Assembly: GCA_021234155.1 (NCBI GenBank)
Contig: JAJEKV010000010.1
Location: 5,306,871-5,370,870, forward strand
DNA from: Isoetes taiwanensis
Taxonomy: Eukaryota; Streptophyta; Lycopodiopsida; Isoetales; Isoetaceae
Length of the DNA stretch: 64,000 nt
Direction of reading: 5' to 3'
Position numbers and translations under genes: made by a program. The stretch's first letter is position 1. Each line of letters opens with the position of its first letter. The notes under the pieces are model-generated. The model searched no databases and was not told the DNA's origin. It saw nothing but the letters and a program-made list of their open reading frames with translations. This document shows, piece after piece, positions 22,392-33,885 of the stretch.

Positions 22392-24392
22392 TAGGAAGGA
22401 AGGAAGGAAGGTATTTTTATCGTCCACGGAGACCAATCGGTCTATGGGACCCAATACAAAAGCGCAGCAAGTGGATTACTACCCGGATTAAAAAACCCCC
22501 GCCCCGAAGGGTTTTCGAGGGAAAAACCGTGGCAGCAATCAGCCTGCTGACAAACTGTTCCAATATACAAAATGCAAAAACACACAAATATATACACTCA
22601 TGCACAACTTTTCCGTAGTGCCCGATCACGCACCCAAAGGGGCAAAGGTGAGCTCGCAGATCCATTACCTCTCGAATGTAACGACCCCGAGCACGCATCG
22701 ACGGTGTGTTCATCGGCAAATGTAGGGGCAAGTCCGGGCCGTACTAAGGGGAGCCGTGATCCGCCCGTGACCGGACCGAAATGCCGGGCAACTCGAACGT
22801 GTGAGACTCATCCTCAATGGCACCCGCTTGACAAAGATCGATCCTATCCTATCCCGGGGGGCTCCCCAATCCACCCGCCTGCCCTCGATGCGAAGATGGT
22901 GGGCACTGTGCGCGAATGGAGGCAATGAGTCAAGGCTTTTGGGGGCAGCTGGGAACGCAGGTAGAGCTGCGGTCCCGGGCTAACACGGGGTTGATGTGCT
23001 CCTTGTAATGGGCCGTTTTGACCTGCTCTAGAGTGCCGGGGTCCTAGAGCTTGCAAAGAAGCAAGCCGTGTACTCCCACAGCCGCCACGATCGGCCTCAG
23101 GTTCACCAAGACGCACTTTTGTGCTCGATGACGTTCCATCCGGGCGAACCATTGATCTCTCTTACCCCTCCAACAGGCCCCCGAAGCGGCCAAGGGAACA
23201 TTGCCACAACAGAAGCCCAAAGTGGAGCCGAGCATCACCCATATTAACCACTTTTCAAAAATAGACAATGTGTCTATCATGGGCTGCCCGGCCGGCGGCA
23301 AGAATCCAGTTCTGCAGCAGAATCCGATAGGGGATCAAGGTTTCACCCCAAGTGCCCGTGCCAAAATGCCTTCGCACGCCCAAGTCATTCCGTGTCGCCA
23401 AAGAGACGACCGGGCCCCCAAACCTCGACCTCGCATTTAAGGACAAAGTTCGACCAAGGTTCAAAACAGATGTGACCGATGGCCCCAATCATAGAGCTTT
23501 GCTCGGTGATCTGTTGTTCTCGCATGGCATAAAGCGCCTGGCCGGTCACCCGCAAGCAGCCGGATGGACGCCTCCCAACAGAGCACGAAACATGGGTTCA
23601 AACCTTGTCGCAAGGTAGAACTCCACCCCTAGGTACTTGTAGGTGGGCGTGACCTCCACGTGCCGCCCCCGATATGTGAGTGCAGGAGGCGTGGGGGTGG
23701 CGTGGAAGAGGATATGAGAACCACCCCGGTCTTGGCCGATTCACGCCGCATGTCCAGAGCCCCATTGCATCGTGTCTAGGGCATCCGATGAGATCGCGAT
23801 AGCTTCTAGGGTGTGGGCCTTTTAAGGTCAACATCGCCCACATAGATGAGCCGGGCGGATGACCCGGTGCAAAAGTCAGATGCCATCCCCCATGCTCAAG
23901 AAGCCGGGCTCTAACCGATCAATGTAGAGGCCAAAAGTGTTGGTGAGAGGGGCAGCCCCGCCGGACCTCGATACTACCGGGTGAATGCTTGGCCCGGCTT
24001 CGGTGATCCCCGCCAAAACAACTCTCACACGTACCAGATATGGCATTCTCGCGCGGTAGCGGCAGCCCTAGTTTACGCAGTCTAGCCCATAGCTTTTCCC
24101 GGGGGACCGTATCAAAAGCCTTCGCGAAGTCCACAAAGCAGCAATACAAGTCCTGCCGATGGTTCCGGCTGTCTTCAATCAGTGCCCGCAGTGTAAAGAT
24201 ATGGTCAATCGTTGAGTGGTGGGGTCTAAAGCCTACTTGTGTGAGGGCTCGCACATCTGCTGCCTCTGCCCAGCGGGTCAACTGCTGCTCGAGAATGCCA
24301 GCCAACAGCTTGGCAAATACTGAACTGACCATGATCGTCCGGTAATTGGCCGGACAGTGTGGGTCGCCCGCCTTGTGAATGGGGACAACCCT
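22392..24392 (-). mobile_element. LINE family A, copy A4 (RT to 3' end, 5' truncated)
   Basis: On the minus strand it begins at about 24392 inside the RT (VVPIHKAGDPHCPANYRTI), continues through VSSVFAKLLAGILEQQL, GFRPHHSTIDHIFTLRAL and FVDFAKAFDTVPREKLWARL, and then breaks into several frames (23919-22600). The zinc-binding C-terminus is badly degraded. The 3' UTR keeps the CCCTTCGGGG stem, the terminal hairpin at 22422-22450 and an (AGGA/TTCC)n tail at 22392-22411. The segment 22650-24050 is clearly more GC-rich than its AT-rich surroundings. Confidence 0.88.
22422..22450 (-). promoter_or_regulatory. LINE 3'-terminal two-stem hairpin (copy A4)
   Basis: Read on the minus strand, the outer stem is GTCC/GGAC and the inner stem AGACC/GGTCT pairs perfectly around GATT. 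The A-C/G-T pattern replaces the G-C pair seen in copies A9 and A10, a compensated change. Confidence 0.8.
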
Positions 24393-25095
24393 GCTTGTGT
24401 CAATGCACCTAACATCAAGATTTTGTTACATGTATTGTAAGTACATTTTATTCTGTTATAAATAATACAATATTCCATACTTAGACATAGTTGTTTTTCT
24501 GCTTTGCTACACAAGTCATAGCACTGAGACATACCATGGGTTTTTGAAATTGCAACAATAATGTTGCTCTGATATTGATTGCAGTGACAATGTTGGAAGT
24601 AAGAAATTAAGTTCAGTTCCTACAATGAAACTATATTTATGTGTGCATTTCCATGGCCAACAATACCACATATAATAACTAGAAATAACCTCTATAATAA
24701 ACGCAATTGCCTTCTCCACAATGCACAAATCCAAGAAGTATCGAACACAATAAAAAATTAGAACACAAACAAAATGAACCTACAAAAGAAACACCCCCAC
24801 AAAATACTACTAAAGCCCAGCAACACCGGGCACCATAACTAGTGTCTTATAAGATTCAAACGTAAGTTTGACAGATATTTTTATTAAAAAGGGAAAGTAG
24901 ATATAAAATGAGTTTTTGGGACATATAGCAGCCTTCATCTATTGGTTTTTGGCAACACCCATCCTTATTTGGAATTGAAAGGTTTAGAAAAGGACACACA
25001 CTAGGGTTGGGAAACGCATTTGCAAGTTGATTACCATATATTATTTGACCTTTGATGTAATGCTTAATGTAAGAAAGCCAAGTACATTGCAGCGC
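24393..25095. other. Gene-free AT-rich stretch
   Basis: No coding signal or repeat structure is seen between the two LINE fragments. Confidence 0.5.
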
Positions 25096-25683
25096 ATCAA
25101 AGGGAAATGTTTTACCTCTTGGAACGTCACCCCAGGACCTTCTGGCAAAGGGTTCTTAGAAAGCCAGTACAGCCCACGGGGAATATCACTCCCGAGCAGT
25201 GGAGGCAATACTTGCAACAGCTATACGACCCTCAGGGTGCACATGCAGCATTACCCCTGCAAGAAGGCCCAGTGCTGGAAATCACAGATTTGGACGTGGA
25301 ACAAGGCTTACAGCGTCTTGCCAATGGGAAAGCGCTAGACCTGGATGGTATGCAGGCAGAATTGCTTAAGTGGGCGGGCCGTCCATAGTACCAGTGCTGA
25401 CCGCCTTGTTCAACAAGGCATTACAGGAAGGCTTCCCACTGCAGTGGACCAATAGCAGAGTTGTTCCTATCTATAAGGCAGGTGACCCGCACTGCCCAGC
25501 CAATTACCGAACAATCATGGTCAGTTCAGTGTTTGCAAAACTGCTTGCTGGGATTCTCGAGCAGCAGTTGACAGGCTGGGCAGAGGCAGCTGAGGTGCCG
25601 GCCCTCACCCAGGCAGGATTCAGACCCCGGCACTCAACCATTGACCACATCTTCTTGTTGCGAACTCTGGTTGAAGACAGTAA
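25096..25683 (+). mobile_element. LINE family A, copy A5 (pre-RT and early RT), cut at both ends
   Basis: The frame 25107-25388 reads RHPRTFWQRVLRKP, EQWRQYLQQLYD and LQRLANGKALDLDG, the linker before the RT. A frameshift near 25375 leads to VPVLTALFNKALQEGFP, SRVVPIYKAGDPHCPANYRT and GFRPRHSTIDHIFLLRTLVEDS. The LINE stops abruptly after GAAGACAG at 25683, so the 3' half is missing. A normal LINE insertion keeps its 3' end, so a later deletion or rearrangement removed it. Confidence 0.85.
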
Positions 25684-26591
25684 CAATGTTATATGGATCT
25701 ATACACAATGAGGAAAAAATGTCATGAAATGAAAAGTTTCAAATGAAGATGCATCATTTTGCAGATCTCATAAGAAAAGTCCTTTCTGCAGATCACGCAT
25801 TGGAGGGCTTTGATCAAACGTTTTTTTTTTAAGGCCTAGACTATCTATTTCTAATAAGAAAAGTCCTTTCAGCATATCACATATTGGAGAGCTTTGGTCA
25901 AACATTTCCAAATCTTTGATTCATTTAGGTTTATTAGAACAAAGAGATTACCAGAAAAGAGACAAATCTATTATCCTACTTATTAATCTATTTATTTCTA
26001 TTATTCTTTTATTCTCTTTTGCTCTCAAAAGCTATTACACAGCTAGGTCCTTGGTGTTAAGATTGTTTGAAGCATATTTCATGATTCTTAACCATTTCAG
26101 AGTAGCATGAGTGGCATTTAGGTTGTTTGAATGTAGATTGATTATACTTAAGCTAATTGGTACAACTTAAAATCAAATTGTAGTTAACTTAATTGTACTT
26201 TCTATGTTAACAATTTCGTTCCCATTTGCTAGATTTTCTTTCCATGTACTCTCCGTGAACCTGCATTTTGAAGACAAGGGAGAAATGGATTGTGCATCAT
26301 GAAAAGACTTCCATTTTCACACAGGAAAAGGAGAATGCAATTTCCATTGGATTTCCCTACACAAATGGAAACATTGCCATCATTTGTCGCCCTAACATCA
26401 ATGACACGGATTTCTGAATTGGGATTCACCAGATCCCGAGTCTAATGAGAACTATCTACTCATAGCAGTAACATAGACACTGTGTACCAAGTAGTGTGGT
26501 CAAGTGCTTTGTTAATGAGACCTCGTTGGTATTTTGCAATTCCATCTCATGCCCTTCCACTGTATGAGAATATAACTAACATTTAACTCAG
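25684..26591. other. Gene-free AT-rich stretch
   Basis: Contains a short repeat (AAGAAAAGTCCTTTC near 25769 and 25857, with similar following bases). No coding signal. Confidence 0.5.
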
Positions 26592-26733
26592 GACTGAACC
26601 ATGGCAGAAACCAATCAGCTACTTCTTGTACAAAAAGGTGTTATCCCTCTCTTAGTGAAGACAACAAAGCAAAGCAGAGGTGTGCGAACTCTTTGGACTG
26701 CAGCAGGTGCCATTGCGAACTTATGTGGCAATG
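26592..26733 (+). pseudogene. Single armadillo-repeat exon
   Basis: Between an acceptor (TTTAACTCAG) and a donor (GGCAATG then GTAATTT) the frame reads NQLLLVQKGVIPLLVKTT and TLWTAAGAIANLCGN. GAIANLCGN with the preceding helix matches plant armadillo repeats, such as those in ARM-repeat kinesins. A TGA lies three codons into the exon in this frame (just before TMAETNQ), and no other exon of such a gene is recognisable nearby, so this is most likely an isolated gene fragment. ARM repeats bind protein partners; nothing more can be said of function. Confidence 0.6.
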
Positions 26734-27850
26734 GTAATTTCCCTCTATGCAAATGTTGTTTTTAACTTGTTGTTTTGTTTTTATCTTGAAGAAAATAATT
26801 GCTCGAGGACTCCAAAGGAGTTCAATTAATAGCCCTAGTTTTTAAATTTCTCTTCACAGTTGGGCATAGACCAAATATAGTGCCTGAATTTTTGGAATTA
26901 GTAAGCCTCATGGTTAAAAATAAGCAACAGCTGAATGTGAGTATTTTGCACTTACAACAAAAACTTTGCAGGCTACATGGGTTCCTCCCATGTCTTAGAT
27001 TCTCTACCAAGATATTGTCGCAGCATGAGCATTTAAAGGCTGCTGCTACTTTCTCAATCACAAGTGTGATCATTAGCTTGTTTATGATTATGAGCAGGAG
27101 GAACTTGCTCAAATAGACTTGCAGACTATCAAAAGCTGTGTATCAATATAAATTTTCAGAGGGTAGAGAGTAAACAAATTATAAGAAAGCTATTAGAAGA
27201 ATACAAATCTGCAACATAAACAAGAACATGAAGAGAAATGATTTGCTAATTTGAGCTAAGCATAAAAATAATATAGACTACTCTAATGTAGACAAAAACT
27301 AGAAGCAAAGAAACAAGAGAACACTCAATAGGAGAAAGGGCAATGAAAATTTAGAAGACTGAATATATAGGCAGGATGGAAAGGGGAAGTCCAATGATAG
27401 CCTTCCAAGAACAGTGGTTCTATGGTGCCATAGAATCACATCATTCTTGTTGGCCAAGTCCCATATCTTCATTACTGACCTAACTGTGCTGATGCAATTT
27501 GGCACAGGTCTGACCAAAGGTACGTACCCCTCAATGATGATCGTCTACATCCCATGAGCATCACCGGACCATATGCATGTGCCCTTTGGGTCACACATGA
27601 CCTCATGTCTTCATCATCTTGTTGGGGCTGGCAGTCGTCATCCATAAGCTGACTATAGACAGGATTAGTTGATGGAAGCATTTGGCCTAACCCAGGAGTT
27701 ACCTCTCGAGTGCAAGCTCAGATTGGGCTTGCCTCATCCTCCGTTTGTTCCTAACTTCTAGCCTCTGTTTCCTTAGTTCTGCTCTCAAAGTCTTTTGGAA
27801 ATAAAAATCTAAGACAACTCTAGACTGGCTTCTTGGATACATGAAGTCCC
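26734..27850. other. Stretch without recognised gene, 3' flank of the pogo-like element
   Basis: 26799-27116 (+) is an open frame of low-complexity hydrophobic composition that I cannot assign. 27300-27800 may include the C-terminal tail or 3' UTR of the transposase on the minus strand, but no family motif supports it. Confidence 0.35.
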
Positions 27851-29540
27851 TTAGCCTGGTAGTACTTGCTTCAAAGGTAGCATCAATCTTCTTCCTACTC
27901 TCCCTTTCTGCCCTACTTGCTGTGCTCTTTTGGCAGCCTCTCCTTTCAGCCGCTTCAACTTCTCAGCCTCAACCCTTCTTGCCTTTTCAGCTACCAAATC
28001 TTGACAAAAACCATCACTAGAAATGTGCGCTCTCCTTCCCAGATCAGCAGCAAGTGCTCTCTTCCTTGCCCTTATGGATTGTGATGGCTGCATATATGCT
28101 TGGGAGTCACCAATTTGTGTGTTCGGAATCTGGAAGGAAACAACACCATGTGCAGCTATGTGCTCACATCCAGTTCCACATGGCAGATGTCCATTCATTA
28201 GCTGGACTAGTTCAACTTCAGTTTGCATGGCTCTTGGTTGTGCTTCCCAGAGTTGTTGCACTTCATCCATGTTGAACCCTCCCAAGTCATCAGGCATAAT
28301 GTTGCCTTCTTCCACCTGCTTTCTTGTTGTTGCATTCTCCTCTGGGGCTGCCCTATCAAAGCTTGAATCCTTTAGATCTGGCTGAACCTTTTCATAATTG
28401 AAGGGCCGAATACCCGTTGCACTGAAACCTGACTTAATGTTTTTTGATGTCAAGCCACCCTCAGTTGACTACAAGATCAGTTTTGCAGTGTCTTTCATCT
28501 CAGGCTTTGTCCCCTCCTTGTTGACCATAGAGGGAGCCCTAAGCCTCTTGAAGGGTGCCTTGAATGGAGCAAAGCATGCCACATCCAAGGTTGTAACTTA
28601 TGGGATGTATGTGTAGGTAGCAAGGCAAAGTGTATGTCCTTCTCCTTTGCGTCAAATATAACATCAAACTCCACATGGCTGCCATGACGATCCAATATGA
28701 TAAGATGAAGCCTAGTTGGGGAGACACCACCTGAGACTCTTGCTTCAAAGTGTGATAGCTAGGACTTGAAAAGCTCATTTATCATCCATGTTGAAGACTG
28801 AATAGCTTGTATTGCACCATCCTCACTTCTCAACCCATTCCTTGCTATTCATGACCACCACACTTATCCTATTCTTCTTTTTCCTGCCTATGATCTTCAG
28901 GCCTCAGACTTTCCCAACCTGAATTTCAGTTTCACCAGTATTCCATATCCTAGATGCTAGAAAATTGAACTCGTCATAAATTTGTCTAAGCCCGGCATAG
29001 AAATTGTCCTAGTTTTCTTGGGTCATGCCATGGGCCCGTGCAACCTCAACTATCTTTGCGCTTCTTATGACAACTTTTGGATGCCTTTGCTTGAAAAGCT
29101 TCACCCACTTGCTCCCAGGGCAGAGCCGAGAAATCATAATCCCCCTTTCCTCTGGCTGTCTCTGCTACCCTCTCCTTGACAACAATTAGAATAACTCCCA
29201 TTCCTTGTTCTGCCTTACCAAGTGGCCAATTAATAAGCTCTTTCGCTTAATGTCTTAATTGCTTATGGGTCATTCTACCATTAACAACCAATCCTTGATT
29301 GTGGACTCTAGAATACCAAATAGCCTTGATGCCTCCCTAATCAAAATGCCAAACATACTTACCTCTTTAAGGATAACCAACATTTGTGCCCTTCTCCATT
29401 ATCCTCATTTTTTGGTAGGCTTCCTCGGTATTGGAATGCTTGTTGCACTGAGCTCAATCCCGTCTTCTTCCTCGGTGTGCATACCAACTTTATGGTTGTA
29501 GGAACCCTGCAACTTATTTCACCATCACATTCTTCCCGTG
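27851..29540 (-). pseudogene. pogo/Tigger-like DDE transposase
   Basis: Read on the minus strand, an HTH-like segment (REASRLFGILESTIKDW, about 29300) resembles the psq/CENP-B-type N-terminus. YDEFNFLASRIWNTGETEIQ (about 28960) corresponds to the first catalytic motif, where the usual DET is GET. LIILDRHGSHVEFDVIF, LLPTHTSHKLQP (28600-28700) and NIKSGFSATGIRPFN (28440) are hallmarks of the DDE_1 superfamily. The last frame, 27851-28453, ends in a lysine/arginine-rich coiled region. Several stops and frameshifts (near 28480, 28560, 28760, 28910) disable it. The enzyme would have excised and inserted a DNA transposon at TA sites. I could not find its terminal inverted repeats. Confidence 0.8.
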
Positions 29541-30114
29541 CCCTTGTGAAAACTATAACTATCGTATGCTTCACAATCAATTATCGATAGTTGAGACACT
29601 GCAAGTATGCAGTAGGGTTTTATCTTAATCCAAGCTATAGCAAGAGATAGTGAATTGAATCAAGCTCCAACAATCAAATGTGAAATTGGGCGCCAATTCA
29701 AAGCATTAACCTTGAATTTGACTTTCAAATGGGCTTGCTTAGAAGCTTCACATGCACGATTAGGGATTTCACACTCGTGCTAAGGTTCTTGTAGATGGGA
29801 TAACTGGTTCCTAGCCTCACACTTAGGACATAACCATAACAATTAGGGGATGCCAAGGTCACATTCACGGGGACCCCATAAAGGGAACACTTGGCCTCCA
29901 CAGTCGATCGGAGGACGGGCGCACGACATCAAGTGTGGATAGCCGCAGTGGCACGGGACGAGACCCCGCGACCTGAGGTATGATCATGGCAGGTGGCAAC
30001 CATACCTATGTTCATCATCATGGCCATTAAAATATTCATTTTCTTACTATTTAGAAAATGCCGTGGGACGCCATGGAATATATGGTATCATCAAATTATC
30101 ACATAAATTTTAGG
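29541..30114. other. Gene-free stretch
   Basis: No coding signal. 29880-29990 is locally GC-rich (TCGATCGGAGGACGGGCGC and onward) without an identifiable feature. Confidence 0.4.
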
Positions 30115-30205
30115 CATGGGTTTTTTAAATCCTAGTAGTAATGGTTGTACTAACCTATATAATTGGTCTTCTTGGACATAATAATATATTCTATTCCATT
30201 CAATT
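30115..30205 (+). mobile_element. LINE family A 3' end remnant, copy A6
   Basis: GGGTTTTTTAAATCCTAGTA, ATTGGTCTTCTTGGAC and a TATTCTATTCCATTC tail follow the order of the family A 3' end with heavy decay. Nothing upstream of it is recognisable as LINE. Confidence 0.5.
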
Positions 30206-30432
30206 CTATGTTATTCGATTATCAAGCAATTATTTAAGTTACAACAGTAGATATTTCTTGTAGAGGCTATTGTATTTGGGTTCGGAATTTGAGACTTAAA
30301 TTTAGATCCATGTTTCTGAACTTCATTATCTTCAAAAATTTCATATGTAATAGATGAAGACGACATTTTATATCTACATGGATTTTGAATTCCTGTAAAG
30401 GTAAATGACTCTTTGTTTATAATTCTTCAGGT

Positions 30433-31285
30433 ATGTGTCTTCTCATTATTCGGCCTCTTCATATCGGCACAAGCAGGCCTGGTACATTTACCTTCCAAGA
30501 TCGGGAGGATCTCCAAAGTGCTCTAGACCTGCAAGTTCAGTGTTTTCCGCCTACACTTCGTGACCAGGTACGACTCATTCATTCTGAGGGAGGAATGACG
30601 GCCACATCTATGATCGTGTCTATTGAGAGATGGACACACTTATTACAGTTAATACATGCCTTCGTTCCAGACCCTAAAGCCCAGTATGTGTGCACAAGTG
30701 AAGACACTAGATACAGAATTACAGCCACAGAAGAAACATTGTGTTGAAGCAGAAGTGCAGACATTGGAAAGGGAACATGTTGAGGTGGGCGTACAGACAT
30801 CTCCACAATCCCAAGGGGACCAGGAGTCGCAGTGCCGCGCTAGCAGACAGGAGCAGGCTACCTCAGTATCTTCTGTTACTAGGAGCCTGAACTTGCGTAT
30901 TATAGGGGTTGCAGAGGCAGAAGATGATGCCCTTTCTGATATGGATGCTGCTTTGCATTTTTTCACTGATGTCATGCATGTGAAGGCTGGTGGAGTTGTC
31001 TCCGCTACTAGGGTGGGAGCGGCAAGACCTGATCGTCCCCGCCATCTTTTGGTTCGGTTTCAAGACCCTCTTAGCCGCTTACATGTTCTTCAGCATGGAA
31101 ACCATCTCAGAGGGACTAGTTTCTCAGTACAGGAGGACCTCTCCCCTCTTCAATTGTGTAACCGTAAGGAGGAGCTCTGCAAGGTGAGGGCAGCCCGCCT
31201 GCAAAAGAAATGGGCAGTGTACAGGGGAGGCGCAGCAATTATTCTAGATCAATGGCCTTCCAATCCTTGGATTGGCTATGTCTAG
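30433..31285 (+). pseudogene. LINE ORF1-like protein
   Basis: The frame 30433-30690 (HIGTSRPGTFTFQDREDL) shifts near 30690 into 30656-31285. That frame has a glutamine/glutamate-rich middle and then LNLRIIGVAEAEDDALSD, ALHFFTDVMHV, RPRHLLVRFQDPLSRLHVLQ and SVQEDLSPLQLCNRKEEL. The order N-R-I-G, acidic loop, F..V, A.R.G, R.LLV.F and the basic tail is that of LINE ORF1 RRM-like RNA chaperones. No endonuclease or RT follows: the frame ends at 31285 and the LINE 3' end comes about 140 bp later. One frameshift disables this copy. Confidence 0.7.
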
Positions 31286-31426
31286 ATAATTTTAGAAGCA
31301 TAAATTTATCACTAGCATTAGCATTATCTTCTTTTATTCTTGGTAGCCTTTTAATATTTGGTTATTGTATTTAATGATGGGGCCTAGTCCCCAGGTTTTA
31401 CATGGGCTGTTGCCCTTGCATGTGCC

Positions 31427-31455
31427 GTCCCATAACCCGTTGGGTTCCCGTGGAC
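31427..31455 (+). promoter_or_regulatory. LINE 3'-terminal two-stem hairpin (copy A7)
   Basis: The outer stem is GTCC/GGAC and the inner stem AACCC/GGGTT pairs perfectly around GTT. Both sides of the inner stem differ from other copies yet still pair, which is direct evidence for selection on structure. Confidence 0.8.
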
Positions 31456-31490
31456 GTAAAAATTCTTATCTTATCTTATCTTATCTTATT

Positions 31491-33885
31491 ATTGTTGTTG
31501 CTGATCAATTTGGATTGTCAAAACCCATATCTGAAAACTTCTGAATGCCTAAAATGGTATAATACATGTTTGAAATCAACACCATTAAGTATATTGCACC
31601 AAACCTTATAGTATTTCACAAGTCTTGCTATATAGTATAAAAAAAACTTGTACGAGCATAGCCCACAAACGAGGATCGCTATCTACGGTCCAAATCAAAG
31701 CATAACTCATGAATATGCCCATCCAATAGCTCTCGATGCCCGGAGTCAACCCCCGTGTGAATATGCACCCAAACCACAGGGGGTTTTAGGGGGGGTTTAT
31801 TTTTTATATGTTGGATGTTAATGGTTTGTGTTGCAAAAAAAAAAAATTTGGCCCCTTCGTGGCCTTAGGGACGTCGTCCCTCCCCCCTCAGCGTATGCAC
31901 CCAAACCATAGAGGGTTTTAGGGAGATTTTAATTTAAAAGTGTTTTATGTAATGGTTTGTGTTGTTTAAAATTTTTTTTTGCCCCTTCGGGCCTTGGAGA
32001 TGGACAACATAACAACAAAAAATGATATATAGCAATTGTGGAGCCTCAAAAAAGATCAACAGGTTATTAAAGTAATTTAGAAGAGTTATCAATAGAATAA
32101 GGAACATTTGTTAAGAAGATGACCGTTAGATCATGTCATGGGGATTGAACCCAGCATATCCTTGTGATTAATTTTAACACTAACAACTTTGAATCAAACA
32201 ATTTAAACTTAATGACATGAAGTTTCAATAGTGCAAACGTGTTTTGCTTTCTAACCATTTAAACTCAATGAATGTGAAGCTACATAAAACTAAGCATTTG
32301 CTTGATAATAAAAATTTAATTTGAAACAGCTTTAAGCAAAGTGTGAACCTGCTCATTGCAACACGCCAAATTATATATGTTTCAAGCTTTCTTGCCAATT
32401 GTAGTCCCTAAACATTAGGCGGCCAACAGATAAGTCATGACTAAGATCCAAATGCAAGATGGATTAGTGAAAGGACAGAAAATAAAGAGGCACAAACAGA
32501 AATTTTAGAATTCAAACCAGAAAAAAACTAGAATTCATTTGAGGCTTTCATCACCTGTAGCTTTTGAATTTGATCACAATAAAACAAATAGAACATAAGT
32601 AAAAGTTACCATAAAGATAGAGCAGATTTATCCCATTATTCTGAAAGTCATAAAGTTTGCAACACCCATACACAAACATTTTTCAACTGAAATTTAACAG
32701 CAGCCTTTGGCCTCCATGGATTCTTGTGGTGAGATGCTTGTTAGCACAAGGATCTAGAAGCCTTGAAATTTGCTTAATAACTGCCTCAAAATCTAAAAAT
32801 TCATGGTAATTTGTTGCAAGCTTCATTCGGAATGAGCCATAAAACAATATCCAATAGCGCAATCCTGTATTAATCAGCTGGTAGGATGTGAAAGCCTATC
32901 AAACCCAGCCGAAAAATTGCTGTTTTAGCATAGATAACTTAACCAAACATATCCATATTATACACTATCAAAAAGATCTCGGAGCGAGCTTTCCAACGCA
33001 ATAAAAATCATCTCAAACAGAGCTCTGGATCAAATGTTATGATAAGAAATGTGTTGGCCGCGGGGAAACTGCACTGCATGCGCCCTTCAAGCCCTTATGT
33101 GCCCATTATGAACCACACACAAAAAGAGGGCTTTTGTTGTGAGCCATTGGTTGTTGACTATTGAAAAAAAAAGGCTAAAATCAACGGCCCTTCATGTGCC
33201 CATTATGCACCACACGCACAAAAAAGGGGCTTTTGTTGTGAGCCATTGGTTGTTGACCATTGGAAAAAAAAAGGACTAAAATCAATGGCTCAAAAATGGT
33301 GCACTCTAGATGTACGCATTAGTACATCCATTTGAATACATCACGAAATCATAGAAAAACCTTAGTGAAAAGCGTACAAAAACACAAAAAGAACCCCCTG
33401 TTATTGTGCTAGATATTCCAAGTTAGCTTAATTCACCAACTGAACCATAAACCTCCTAAATTTGAACCACACACTTTAATCCGATATGGCGGTATAGAGC
33501 CACATGCAAAAACAATAATCCACGAAACATAAACATGGTTGATGCTCCATGGAAGTGGAGGTCTAAGTATATTTTGGAATGTATAGATTTGGGAGAAGGA
33601 TCAGCTTCCACTAGCACTAGTACAACCTCATATTTTCGTCAAATGGCATGTGGCATGAATCACTAAGTTGGAGCATTTATGGGAAAGTGATAGGGGACTA
33701 GACTGAGAGCCCGAGTACTTGCTGTTGGGGTAGGGGATAGAAGGGTGTTCAAGAGATAATGAGGAATATTAACATGCTCTCATGGAGGGTAGGTCCAGAG
33801 GAAAAATGAATGTGTGGGGATGAAAACGGTTTGATATACATAGATTTTAAGACAAGGTTGATACTAAATATTTTTTGGTCTTCAG
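31491..33885. other. Gene-free stretch with two tandem duplications
   Basis: No coding signal on either strand. 31757-32000 holds two copies of a roughly 130-bp unit (ATGCACCCAAACCA.AG, GGTTTTAGGG, AATGGTTTGTGTTG, then GCCCCTTCG). 33091-33290 holds two copies of a roughly 97-bp unit (TGTGCCCATTATG.ACCACAC and GGCTTTTGTTGTGAGCCATT). The rest is AT-rich. Confidence 0.6.

Larger units (their letters stand above)
30433..31490 (+). mobile_element. ORF1-only LINE unit (half-LINE) with family A 3' end, copy A7
   Basis: The ORF1-like gene is followed by a short UTR (31286-31426), the 29-nt terminal hairpin at 31427-31455 and a (TTATC)n tail to about 31490. ORF2 is absent. This is the layout of a non-autonomous half-LINE mobilised by the RT of a full partner. 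A simple internal deletion of one copy could give the same picture. The 5' boundary is uncertain. Confidence 0.65.

Noticed and set aside
31460-31490. Telomere-like repeat (TTATC)n
   Set aside because: The unit is not a plant telomere repeat, and it directly follows the LINE hairpin, so it is the LINE tail.
32130-32165. tRNA-like T-arm (GGGTTCAATCCCC on the minus strand)
   Set aside because: The rest of a cloverleaf (acceptor, D-arm, anticodon stem) cannot be formed around it.
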